From: Miltoncostaea sp963823515
GTDB lineage: Bacteria > Actinomycetota > Thermoleophilia > Miltoncostaeales > Miltoncostaeaceae
Assembly: GCA_963823515.1 (NCBI GenBank)
Contig: CAWGMB010000001.1
Coordinates: 1-64,000, forward strand
Direction: 5' to 3'
DNA length: 64,000 bases
Made by a program: the position numbers and the translations under genes. Of this stretch, positions 25,676-33,933 are shown piece after piece (the first letter of the stretch is position 1; every line of letters begins with the position of its first letter). Under the pieces are notes generated by a model, which had not been told where the DNA came from, ran no database searches, and worked only from the letters and a program-made list of their open reading frames with translations.

Positions 25676-26764
25676 TCAGCCCGCGGTGAGGGCTCCCCGT
25701 GTCGCGAGCGTGGCCGCGATCGCGTCCTGTACCGGGCGCGCCCGGTAGGGGGAGACCCCGTTGACGAGCATCACGACCACCAGCGCGCGGTCGGGCCGCA
25801 TCCCGGCGCCCGCCGGCCAGAGATAGCCCGCCAGCGCCGAGGTGGGGTGGTCGAAGAGCGAGCCGGTCTTGCCCCGCACCCTCCCGGCGGCGGCGGTGCC
25901 GCCCATCCGGTCGGCGAGCGTGCCCGTGCGGGCCGCCATCGGCATGGCGCGGAAGAACGTGCGAAAGCGCGGGGTCTCGCGCATGCCGAGCAGAAGATCG
26001 GCCACCTCGCCCGCGCTCGCCCGGTTGGCCGGCGAGAGGCCCGATCCGTCCACCAGGCGCCAGTCGGCTCCGAGTGTCGCGGCGTAGTCGACCGCGCGGC
26101 GTGCCCCCAGCCCGCTCCTGCCGTTCCCGACCCGGTTCGAGAGCAGCTGCGCCCGGTAGTTGTCGGATGGGCCGAGGATCGCCGCGGCCGCGCGCAGCGG
26201 CAGCGCCTCGCGGCTGAGGGCGGCCGAGACCGTCGCGAGCTTGGTCACCGAGGCGAGGCGGAGGGGTGCCCGCGTGCCGGCGGCGAACAGCGTGCGCCCG
26301 AGGGGGTCGCGCACCACGAGGGCCGCCCGCCGCCCGAGCGAGGACGTCGCGCGGGTCAGTGCGCGACGCGCCCTCCGACTCAGCTCCGGCGGGGCCGCCG
26401 CGCGCGCGAGCGCGTCGCCGCGGGCCCACCCCGAGGCGGCGTCCGGAAAGGCCACCTGCACCCAGACGGCGCCGTCGTCGCCGCGGGTGACCGCCCGCGC
26501 CCGGCCGGCGATGTGGGTCGAGCCGACCGCCCCGGTGGCCGGGGCGCCCTCCGTCGGCGCCCCGTGGAGCGTGGTGCCCGGGTCGAGGACGCGGGCCCAC
26601 CCGGTCGCGAGCGCCGGGTGCGATGCCGGGGGCGCGACCCGAGGGACGATCGGAGGCGGCGTCACGGGCTCGGGCGCCGTCGCGACCGGCTCCTGGGCCA
26701 CCGCCGCCGGTGCGGCCACGCCGAGCGCGAGCGCGATCAGCAGGGCGTGGGTTCGGCGGCGCAT
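25676..26764 (-). CDS. D-alanyl-D-alanine carboxypeptidase-like penicillin-binding protein (S13/DacB type)
   Basis: A 362-residue exported protein. A signal peptide (about 1-24) is followed by a Pro-rich linker and an SH3-like region, then a penicillin-binding catalytic domain with all three motifs: SVTK (172-175), SDN (200-202) and KTG (299-301). It should trim pentapeptide stems of peptidoglycan. At 362 residues it is shorter than E. coli DacB and lacks the large inserted domain. A minus-strand TAGCCT box lies seven bases before the ATG, and there is no ribosome binding site. Confidence 0.88.
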   Translation of the reverse strand: MRRRTHALLIALALGVAAPAAVAQEPVATAPEPVTPPPIVPRVAPPASHPALATGWARVLDPGTTLHGAPTEGAPATGAVGSTHIAGRARAVTRGDDGAVWVQVAFPDAASGWARGDALARAAAPPELSRRARRALTRATSSLGRRAALVVRDPLGRTLFAAGTRAPLRLASVTKLATVSAALSREALPLRAAAAILGPSDNYRAQLLSNRVGNGRSGLGARRAVDYAATLGADWRLVDGSGLSPANRASAGEVADLLLGMRETPRFRTFFRAMPMAARTGTLADRMGGTAAAGRVRGKTGSLFDHPTSALAGYLWPAGAGMRPDRALVVVMLVNGVSPYRARPVQDAIAATLATRGALTAG

Positions 26765-26771
26765 CGCGGGG

Positions 26772-26777
26772 AGGCTA
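26772..26777 (-). promoter_or_regulatory. -10 box of the carboxypeptidase gene (leaderless)
   Basis: TAGCCT on the minus strand ends seven bases before the start codon at 26764, consistent with transcription starting at or beside the ATG. Confidence 0.5.
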
Positions 26778-26822
26778 GCGGCCTCGCCTGACGGCTCCCG
26801 CGCGCCCGCCGTACGCTGCGCG

Positions 26823-26828
26823 TACGCT
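26823..26828 (+). promoter_or_regulatory. -10 box of the HD-DUF429 gene, in a duplicated 9-bp element
   Basis: TACGCT ends seven bases before ATG 26836. The surrounding GTACGCTGC occurs twice in tandem (26811-26819 and 26822-26830), giving two possible -10 boxes. Confidence 0.5.
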
Positions 26829-26835
26829 GCAGGCG

Positions 26836-28362
26836 ATGAACGAGATCCTCGGACCCCGCTTCGAGCAGGCGATCGCCTACGCCTGCCTCCTGCACGCCGA
26901 CCAGCGGCGAAAGGGGACCGACATCCCCTACCTCGCCCACCTGATGGGGGTCGTGGGCCTGATGATCGAGGATGCCGCCGCGGTGGGGGAGCTGAGTGAG
27001 GACGACGCGATCGCCGCCGTGCTGCACGACACCGCCGAGGATCGCGGCGGCGAGCCGCGCCTGGCCGACATCGAGGCCCGCTTCGGCGAGCGGGTCGCGC
27101 ACGTCGTGCGCGCCTGCAGCGACAGCCTGGAGCCCGGCGCCGACAAGGCCCCCTGGCGCGAGCGCAAGGAGGCCTACCTGGCGCATCTCGCGACCGAGAC
27201 CGACCACGGCATCCTGCGCGTCTCCCTGGCCGACAAGGTCCACAACGCCCGGGCGATCCTCGCCGACTACCGCCGCCTGGGGGATGGGCTCTGGAGCCGG
27301 TTCAACCGCGACGCCGACACCCCGTGGTACTACCGGCGGCTGTCGGAGATATTCGCCGAGCGCCTGCCCGGCGCCCCGCTCGCGCAGGAGCTGGCCAGGG
27401 TGGTCGCCGACCTCGACGCCGCGATAGCCGGGGATCAGGCGGGACTGGTGGTGCTCCACGCCGACTGGGGCAAGGACCCGAGCAAGCGATGGATCGCGCG
27501 CGCGCGGCGAACCGCCGACGGGTGGGCGATCGAGTCGGTCGGCCCGTGGGCCGGCGAGGGCTCACCTCTCGAGTGTCTCGGCCTCGCGGCGAATGAGCCG
27601 GCGCACGTCCTCATCGGCGTCAACTTCCCGATCGGCCTGCCGAAGGCGTATGCCAAACGGGCCGGAGTCAACGCGTTCCGCGAGGCGCTGCCGCGCTTCG
27701 GCGGAGAGGGGTGGGAGGACTTCTACGACGTGGCTCGCTCGGCCGACGAGATCTCGACCGGCCGCCCGTTCTACCCCTACGCCCCCGGCCAGAAGAAGCA
27801 GGAGCACCTCACCACCGCTCTCGGAATCCCGATCGATCAGCTCCGACGGGATTGCGAGAAGCCCACCCCCACCCACGGTGCCGCCTGTCCGCTGTTCTGG
27901 ACGATCGGCGCCAACCAGGTGGGGAAGGGTGCGATCGCCGGCTGGCAGGAGTTGGTCGCGCCCCTGGTGCGGGACGCGGGCGCCGCCCTCTGGCCGTTCG
28001 ACGGAGACATCGCGGATCTGATCGCCTCGCACTTGCTGACGATCGCCGAGACCTACCCTGCCGAGTACTACAAGCCGCTCGGCTTCGGCCCCTCGGGTTG
28101 GAGCAAGAGGAAGCAGGCCGACCGCGCGGCGCGCGCACCGATGATCCTCGATGCGGCGGCCGCCCTCTCCGCGACGGTGGCCCCAGGCGTGGCGGCGCTC
28201 GTCACGGGCGGCTTCGGAGAGGGCCCAGAGGGCGAGGACCCCTTCGATGCCGTGGTGGGTCTCCTCGGAATGCTCATGGCGCTCCGGGATGGGGCCGAGG
28301 CGCCCACGGCGGAATCGATCCGCACCGTCGAAGGCTGGATCCTCGGTCAGCCCCCGCCGTGA
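26836..28362 (+). CDS. SpoT/MESH1-like HD hydrolase fused to DUF429-like domain
   Basis: A 508-residue two-domain protein. Residues 1-195 carry the metal-dependent HD signature of (p)ppGpp hydrolases: HADQRRKGTDIPYLAHL, VLHDTAEDRGG and SLADKVHNARAIL. There is no synthetase or TGS domain. Residues about 205-508 resemble DUF429, a predicted RNase H-like fold: LHADWGKDPSKRWIARA, then VLIGVNFPIGLPKAYAKRAG and GRPFYPYAPG. The fusion is not one I know. The HD half suggests alarmone or nucleotide hydrolysis; the role of the second half is open. A decayed gene starts inside its stop codon (GTGA). Confidence 0.8.
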   Translation: MNEILGPRFEQAIAYACLLHADQRRKGTDIPYLAHLMGVVGLMIEDAAAVGELSEDDAIAAVLHDTAEDRGGEPRLADIEARFGERVAHVVRACSDSLEPGADKAPWRERKEAYLAHLATETDHGILRVSLADKVHNARAILADYRRLGDGLWSRFNRDADTPWYYRRLSEIFAERLPGAPLAQELARVVADLDAAIAGDQAGLVVLHADWGKDPSKRWIARARRTADGWAIESVGPWAGEGSPLECLGLAANEPAHVLIGVNFPIGLPKAYAKRAGVNAFREALPRFGGEGWEDFYDVARSADEISTGRPFYPYAPGQKKQEHLTTALGIPIDQLRRDCEKPTPTHGAACPLFWTIGANQVGKGAIAGWQELVAPLVRDAGAALWPFDGDIADLIASHLLTIAETYPAEYYKPLGFGPSGWSKRKQADRAARAPMILDAAAALSATVAPGVAALVTGGFGEGPEGEDPFDAVVGLLGMLMALRDGAEAPTAESIRTVEGWILGQPPP

Positions 28363-28833
28363 GGGTCCTCACCTCGAACGTGAACGCCTGCACGACGTCG
28401 CGCCGAACGGGCCGAGTTCGGCGCCTCCAGATCGCCCGATGTCATGTCGCTGCAGGAGATGCCCGACTCCATCCTGGGCGCCTGGCGGGGTGATCTGGAC
28501 CGAGTCGGCGTGGGTCACGGCCTCGCCTCGGTCTGCGACCAGCTGCGGCCGCGTGGACTCGGCCTGCCGCTCGCGGCCCGCCACCCGTTGCGGCTGGTCG
28601 AGCGCCGCGCACACTTCCTGCTGTCGGCGACGCCCGTCAACCCCGTCAAGGGGTCGACGTCCACCTTGGGCCCATCGGGCCATCGTCGCCGCACCGAGTG
28701 GAATGACGGGGACGAGGTGATCGAGCCATCCGGGGTTGGCGTGGAGAGAACCAGAACCAACTTTCGATCCACAAAGTGGCTTTTGTGCCGGGCCGGATCC
28801 CCCCAAGCACCACCACCTGAACGGCGATACTGA
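28359..28833 (+). pseudogene. Frameshifted remnant of an endonuclease/exonuclease/phosphatase (EEP) family gene
   Basis: GTG at 28359 overlaps the previous stop and reads MRVLTSNVNACTTSRR, the usual EEP opening (xVLTWNVN). The frame then has to shift by one, within about 28395-28410, to reach RSPDVMSLQEMPD, the conserved PDVxxLQE strand with its metal-binding Glu, and GHGLAS...LPLAARHPLRLVE. Nothing recognisable follows. An intact enzyme would need about 250 residues, so this is decayed. The remaining bases to 28910 hold nothing else I can identify. Confidence 0.55.
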
Positions 28834-28910
28834 GTCCAGCAGCGGGCCATCCGCGCGACGGAGGTCGTGAGGGAGCGAGCCCCCCGTCCTCCGTCCACGA
28901 CGAGGCGACG

Positions 28911-30026
28911 ATGTTCCTGGCCCTCACCGAGATCCGCCGCGCGAAGACCCGATTCGGGCTGCTGATGGCCGCCGTCGCCCTGCTGATGTTCCTGATCCTC
29001 ACCCAGCAGGCGCTTCAGAATGGCCTGATCACGGCGTTCGTCGGCGCCATCGAGCGCCAGTCGGCCCCGGTGCTGGTCTATTCGGTCGACGGCCAGCGCA
29101 CGCTGCAGGGCAGCGTGATCACCCCGCCGCTCGAGCGCGCCATCGCCGGGACCGCGGGCGTCGCGGACACCGGGCGGATCGGTCAGGGCACGTTCACCGT
29201 GGTCGTCGACGACGGCGAGCAGTCGGACGCCGCGCTGATCGGCTACGAGAAGCCCCAGCTCGGCGGGCCCGACCAGCTGAGCGCCGGCCGGATGCCCCAG
29301 GCGCCGGGCGAGGCCGTGGGGAGCGCGGGCGACTTCTCGCTGGGCGACCGGGTCGCCGTCGTGAATGGCGGCGACGGCGCCGGGCTGCGGGTCGTCGGCC
29401 TGGCCGAGGACGCGCAGATCCAGGTGACGCCCACGCTCTTCGTCGCGTGGCCCGACTACGTGGCCGCCACCCGGGCGGCCAACCCCGACGCGACCACGGT
29501 CCTGCCGAGCGTCATCGGCGCGGCCCCCGACCCTGGCGTCACGGCCGAGGAGCTGACCGTCCGGATCAACGCGGCGTCCGACCAGGCCGACGCCCTCACC
29601 CGGGAGCAGGCGGCCACAGAGACCCCCGGGGTGTCCGACGTGCGGCGCTCGTTCGATGTGATCTTCCTGCTCTTCGCCCTGGTCGTGCCGCTCGTGACCG
29701 GGCTCTTCTTCCTGATCATCACCCTCCAGAAGGCCCGGGCCCTGACCCTGCTGCGCGCCATCGGCGCGCCCGCGGGCGTGCTGGTGCGCTCGCTGCTCGT
29801 GCAGGTGCTGATCGTCATCGGGGGCGGCGTGGTGATCGGGACGCTGCTCTTCGCGCCCCTGTCACAGGCCACGGTCGGCTCGCTCACGCTGAGCTTCGAT
29901 CCGGGCGCCGTCGCCCTCTGGGGGGGATTGCTCGTGGGCCTCGGCCTCCTCAGCGCGGTCGCGGCGGCGCGGCGCGTCCTTGCCATCGACCCCGTCGAGG
30001 CCACCACCGGGGGAGGGGCGCGATGA
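28911..30026 (+). CDS. ABC transporter permease, FtsX/MacB type (first)
   Basis: A 371-residue permease with the MacB/FtsX/LolC topology: one N-terminal helix (about 16-36), a large extracytoplasmic domain of about 220 residues, then three helices at the C terminus ending in a short RRVLAIDPVEAT tail. Such proteins work as mechanotransmission exporters with an ATPase partner. It overlaps the second permease by ATGA (30023-30026), and the ATPase follows 49 bp after that. The substrate is unknown. GAGG five bases before the ATG is a modest ribosome binding site. Confidence 0.88.
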   Translation: MFLALTEIRRAKTRFGLLMAAVALLMFLILTQQALQNGLITAFVGAIERQSAPVLVYSVDGQRTLQGSVITPPLERAIAGTAGVADTGRIGQGTFTVVVDDGEQSDAALIGYEKPQLGGPDQLSAGRMPQAPGEAVGSAGDFSLGDRVAVVNGGDGAGLRVVGLAEDAQIQVTPTLFVAWPDYVAATRAANPDATTVLPSVIGAAPDPGVTAEELTVRINAASDQADALTREQAATETPGVSDVRRSFDVIFLLFALVVPLVTGLFFLIITLQKARALTLLRAIGAPAGVLVRSLLVQVLIVIGGGVVIGTLLFAPLSQATVGSLTLSFDPGAVALWGGLLVGLGLLSAVAAARRVLAIDPVEATTGGGAR

Positions 30027-31138
30027 GGCTCGCCATGCGCGAGCTGCGCCGCCGGCCCGGACGGTTCGTGATCGCCACGGCCATCCTGACCCTGATCGCG
30101 CTTCTTCTGATGTTCCTCGGCGGCCTGCTCGACGGGCTCACGGCGGGGAGCACCGGCGCGCTGCGCGCCCAGCGGGCAGACCTGATCGTGTTCTCGTCCA
30201 CCTCGCAGGACTCGCTCGTGCGAAGCCGCATCACGCCCCAGGTGCGGGCGGCGGTGGAGGAGAGCGCCGGCGTCGAGGACGTGGCGGGGCTCGGCAGCGT
30301 CCAGCTCGGGGCGCGCATCGAGGGGCGCGGGCCTCGCGATCTCGTGCCGGTCGTGCTCTTCGGCTACGAGCGCGCCCCGAGGGGCGTGCCCGACGGGGTG
30401 CCCACCGACGGTGAGGTCTACGCCGACCGCTCGCTCGAGTCGGAGGGCGTCGCGACGGGCAGCGTGATCCTGCTCGGCCCGGCGCGCTCCCCGGTGCAGG
30501 TGATCGGCTTCCTCGACGACAGCCGCTACTCGGGCCAGGGCACCGTGTGGGGGTCGCTCGGAACGTGGCGCTCCGTGCTCGCGGCGAATCGGCCCGGACA
30601 GCGGGTCGGTGACGGTGTGGTCCAGGCGCTCCTCGTGGGCGACGGATCGTCGGACGCGACGCCCTCGGCCGAGGGCATCGACCGGGCCACCGGGGGCGCC
30701 ACCTCCACGCTGACGATCGCGCAGGCGATCGACGCGCTGCCCGGCGTGTCGCAGCAGCAGACCGTCTTCAACCAGATCATCGGCGTGACCGTCGTGATCG
30801 CCCTGCTCGTCGTGGCCCTCTTCTTCGCGCTCATCACCGTCGAGCGCACCGCCCTCTACGGCGTGCTGAAGGCCCTCGGGGCGAGCTCGCGCACCCTGTT
30901 CGCCGGAGTGCTGCTGCAGGCGCTGGTGGTGACGCTCATCGCCTCGGCCATCGGCGCGGCGGCGTCGCTCGCCCTCGACGCGGCGATCCCGGCGGGCTCG
31001 ATCCCCTTCGTGGCCACACCGGCCCGGCTGCTCAGCAGCCTGGCCTACCTCGTCGTCGCCGCGCTCATCGGGTGCGCCTTCTCGCTGCGTCGCGTACTGA
31101 GGATCGACCCGGCCTCGGCGATCGGGGGCGGCCAGTGA
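30023..31138 (+). CDS. ABC transporter permease, FtsX/MacB type (second)
   Basis: A 371-residue permease with the same plan as its upstream neighbour: an N-terminal helix, an extracytoplasmic domain (RADLIVFSSTSQDSLVRS opens it), three C-terminal helices and the RRVLRIDPASAIGGGQ tail. Two similar half-permeases give a heterodimeric exporter. Start and upstream stop share ATGA, so translation is coupled. Confidence 0.88.
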   Translation: MRLAMRELRRRPGRFVIATAILTLIALLLMFLGGLLDGLTAGSTGALRAQRADLIVFSSTSQDSLVRSRITPQVRAAVEESAGVEDVAGLGSVQLGARIEGRGPRDLVPVVLFGYERAPRGVPDGVPTDGEVYADRSLESEGVATGSVILLGPARSPVQVIGFLDDSRYSGQGTVWGSLGTWRSVLAANRPGQRVGDGVVQALLVGDGSSDATPSAEGIDRATGGATSTLTIAQAIDALPGVSQQQTVFNQIIGVTVVIALLVVALFFALITVERTALYGVLKALGASSRTLFAGVLLQALVVTLIASAIGAAASLALDAAIPAGSIPFVATPARLLSSLAYLVVAALIGCAFSLRRVLRIDPASAIGGGQ

Positions 31139-31187
31139 GGCCGCGCCCGATCCTCATCGCCGTCCACCCCGCCCCACGGAGCCCGTC

Positions 31188-31898
31188 ATGACCCCCACAC
31201 CAACCGACGCCGCCCTGTGCATGGAGGGCGTGCGCAAGACCTACGAGGTCGGCGATCAGGAGGTGGTCGCCCTCGACGACGTCGAGCTCACCGTCGGGGC
31301 CGACGAGATCGTCGCCCTGGTCGGACCCTCGGGATCGGGCAAGACCACGCTCTGCTCAATCGCCGGAGGGCTCCTCACCCCGACCGCGGGCACGGTCGTC
31401 GTGGACGGGCAGGACATCTCCGGGTACACCGCCAAGCAGCGCACCGAGTTCCGGCGCACGTCGGTCGGCTTCGTGTTCCAGACGGTCAATCTGGTGCCCT
31501 TCCTCACGGCCCGGGAGAACCTGCTGGTGGTCGATGAGATCGGCCCGCGCACCGGCGCCAAGGCGCGGGCACGGGCCGATCAGCTGCTCGACGAGCTCGG
31601 CCTGGCCGACCGCGCCGGCAACCTGCCGGCGCAGCTCTCGGGAGGCCAGAAGCAGCGGGTGGCGATCGGCCGGGCGCTGATGAACGAGCCCGGCATGGTG
31701 CTCTTCGACGAGCCCACCTCGGCGCTCGACACCGAGCTGGGCGACCAGGTGGTGAAGCTGATCCGCGAGGAGATGAAGTCGCGGGGCACCGCCGCGATCA
31801 TCGTGACCCACGACGAGCGCATCACCCACTACGCCGACCGGGTCGTGAGGATCGTCGACGGCCGCGTGACCGACGCCGGCACCCCGGCGGTGCGGTAG
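31188..31898 (+). CDS. ABC transporter ATP-binding protein (MacB/LolD type)
   Basis: A 236-residue ATPase, complete in all motifs: Walker A GPSGSGKTT, Q-loop FVFQTVNLVPFLT, signature LSGGQKQRVAIGRAL, Walker B MVLFDEPTSALD and switch VTHDERI. It is the type that partners FtsX-like permeases, and it closes the three-gene export operon. GGAG seven bases before ATG 31188 is the ribosome binding site. It could export a peptide, lipoprotein or drug; the neighbours do not say which. Confidence 0.92.
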   Translation: MTPTPTDAALCMEGVRKTYEVGDQEVVALDDVELTVGADEIVALVGPSGSGKTTLCSIAGGLLTPTAGTVVVDGQDISGYTAKQRTEFRRTSVGFVFQTVNLVPFLTARENLLVVDEIGPRTGAKARARADQLLDELGLADRAGNLPAQLSGGQKQRVAIGRALMNEPGMVLFDEPTSALDTELGDQVVKLIREEMKSRGTAAIIVTHDERITHYADRVVRIVDGRVTDAGTPAVR

Positions 31899-31950
31899 CG
31901 GCGCCGCGAGGCGGCCGGCCCGGGCGTGGGCCACGGATCGCGCCTCTCTA

Positions 31951-31956
31951 TAGGCT
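31951..31956 (+). promoter_or_regulatory. -10 box of zwf (leaderless)
   Basis: TAGGCT ends seven bases before the GTG at 31964 and no ribosome binding site is present, which fits a leaderless transcript. Confidence 0.5.
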
Positions 31957-31963
31957 CGTCTGA

Positions 31964-33403
31964 GTGTCCCCCTCGCCCCTGAGAGCCCGCAACCGTCCGA
32001 CGGCGACGATCCGCCGGATGATCGTGCTGGGCGCCGGAGGCGACCTGGCGGCGCGGCTGATCCTTCCCGGCCTCGCCGGCCTGCTCGCGCTCGGGAAGCT
32101 GCCAGAGGGCTTCCGGCTGGTCGGCCTGGATCGCCCCGACTGGGACGGCGACGCCTTCCGCGACCATGTGCGCGAGGCTCTCATCGCCCACGGCGACGAT
32201 CGCGTCACGGCCGTCGCCGACGAGTTCGCCGCGCTCTGCTCGTACATCCACGGCGACGCGGGCGATCCGGAGGCGGTGCGGACGGCCCTTCACACCAGCG
32301 AGGGGCCCGCGGTGGTCTATCTCGCCCTGCCGCCGCAGGTGTTCGAGGCGGCGATCGAAGCGATCACGGCGGCGAAGCTCCCCGAGGGCAGCGCGATCGT
32401 CATCGAGAAACCCTTCGGCCACGACCTCGCCTCGGCCCAGGAGTTGAACGCGCTGCTGGCCGAGGCCGCGCCCGAGGAGGCGATCCACCGCGTTGACCAT
32501 TTCCTCGAGAAGCAGACGGTGCAGAACGTGCTCGGCCTGCGCTTCGCCAACCGCATCTTCGAGCCGATCTGGAACCGCGAGCACATCGAGCGGATCGAGA
32601 TCATCTGGGACGAGAAGCTCGCCCTGGAGGGCCGCGCGAACTACTACGACCGCTCGGGCGCGCTGCGCGACATGATCCAGAACCACCTGCTGCAGGTGAT
32701 GGCGCTGGTGGCCATGGAGCCCCCGCCGACCCTGCACGAGCGCGACCTGCGCGACCGCAAGGTCGCTCTGCTTCGCGCGGTGCGCACGCCCACCCCCGAC
32801 GAGATCGTCAACCACACGGTGCGCGCCCGCTACACCGCCGGCACGGCCAGGAACGGGCCCGTGCCCGACTACACGGCCGAGCCCGGCGTCGATCCCGACA
32901 AGCAGACCGAGACCTTCGCCGAGGTGACCCTCTACATCGACAACTGGCGCTGGGCCGGCGTGCCCTTCGTGCTGCGCAGCGGCAAGGCCCTGGGCGACAC
33001 CTGCCAGCAGGTGGCGATCCAGTTCCGTCATGTGCCGCACCTCACCTTCGACCATCGCGCCCACGCCGAGCCCAACATGCTGGTGCTGGGGCTCGCCCCC
33101 AACCGGCTCGAGCTGTCGGTCAACATCAACGGCTCGAGCGACTCCTTCGACCTGGAGGAGACCATTCTCGTGGCCGCGCTCGCCCCCCAGGAGGTCTCGG
33201 CCTACGGCAAGGTGATCCTCGACGTCCTGCACTGCGACCCGACCCTGTCGATCCGCGGCGACGAGGCCGAGGAGTGCTGGCGCATCGTCGAGCCGATCCT
33301 GCACCTGTGGGCGGCGGGCGCGCCGGCGCTCGAGGAGTACCCGGCCGGCTCCCCGGGGCCGGCGGGCTCGTCCTGCGCCATCGGCGAGGTCTCTCGCAGC
33401 TAG
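31964..33403 (+). CDS. zwf: Glucose-6-phosphate 1-dehydrogenase family protein
   Basis: A 479-residue enzyme of the oxidative pentose phosphate pathway, oxidising glucose 6-phosphate to 6-phosphogluconolactone with NADP or NAD. The nucleotide fingerprint is LGAGGDLAARLILPGL, the phosphate-contact EKPFGHDL is intact, and the catalytic region reads HRVDHFLEKQTVQNVL where most enzymes have RIDHYLGKE, so the central His is kept (HRVDHF) but the lid differs. No opcA, pgl or tal gene adjoins. The GTG start has no ribosome binding site. Confidence 0.9.
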   Translation: MSPSPLRARNRPTATIRRMIVLGAGGDLAARLILPGLAGLLALGKLPEGFRLVGLDRPDWDGDAFRDHVREALIAHGDDRVTAVADEFAALCSYIHGDAGDPEAVRTALHTSEGPAVVYLALPPQVFEAAIEAITAAKLPEGSAIVIEKPFGHDLASAQELNALLAEAAPEEAIHRVDHFLEKQTVQNVLGLRFANRIFEPIWNREHIERIEIIWDEKLALEGRANYYDRSGALRDMIQNHLLQVMALVAMEPPPTLHERDLRDRKVALLRAVRTPTPDEIVNHTVRARYTAGTARNGPVPDYTAEPGVDPDKQTETFAEVTLYIDNWRWAGVPFVLRSGKALGDTCQQVAIQFRHVPHLTFDHRAHAEPNMLVLGLAPNRLELSVNINGSSDSFDLEETILVAALAPQEVSAYGKVILDVLHCDPTLSIRGDEAEECWRIVEPILHLWAAGAPALEEYPAGSPGPAGSSCAIGEVSRS

Positions 33404-33458
33404 CTGCGTTGATCACACACCTGCGCGACACTTAGTCGCAAAGGTCCGGGCCTCCGAG

Positions 33459-33777
33459 GTGGTCGCCGTCCAGGACGGGGACGTCACGTTCATACGGCTC
33501 TGGTGCACGGACACCCTCGGTCAGCTGAAGAGCTTCGCCATCACGAAGGAGGAGCTGGACAACGCCCTGACGCAGGACATGGGCTTCGACCACTTCTTAC
33601 TCGGCCCGGAGCTCGAGTACCTCCACTTCCGGAGCTCGGGGCGGCCAGCGAGCTCCTGCTCCGGTGCTTCGGGAGCACATCCACGGCCGCTACGTGGAGC
33701 TGAAGCGCGCCGAGTGGGAGGACCACCGAACGCAGGTCGCCCCCTACGAGCTTGAGCGGTACCTGCCGCTCCTCTGA
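33459..33777 (+). pseudogene. Miniature glutamine synthetase relic (two internal deletions and a frameshift)
   Basis: The 5' part encodes DVTFIRLWCTDTLGQLKSF and ITKEELDNAL...GMGFDHF, the N terminus of a glutamine synthetase. It jumps directly to LGPELEYLHFR, the strand that begins the catalytic domain some 70 residues later in intact enzymes. A second jump, with a frame change, lands at VLREHIHGRYVELKRAEWED and ends PYELERYLPLL (stop 33775-33777), the enzyme's C terminus. Nearly all active-site residues are lost. The original would have been about 440 residues; here about 105 codons remain. Confidence 0.8.
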
Positions 33778-33933
33778 GCCGCTCCGGCGCTCCCGCGTAG
33801 GGGCGGGGCAAACCCGCCGGCAGCCGCGGGCGGTGCGCGGCCCCCGGCAGCACCCACGGGCGGATGGCATCCTGTCGGCACCTGGATCGCCGCGCGCGGT
33901 CTCTGGACCGGCACCGCTGGAGGGAGGCACGGC

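Noticed and set aside
28444..28833. A 129-codon frame taken as an intact gene
   Set aside because: It begins inside the EEP relic (MSLQEMPD is mid-motif) and then degenerates, so it was treated as a pseudogene.
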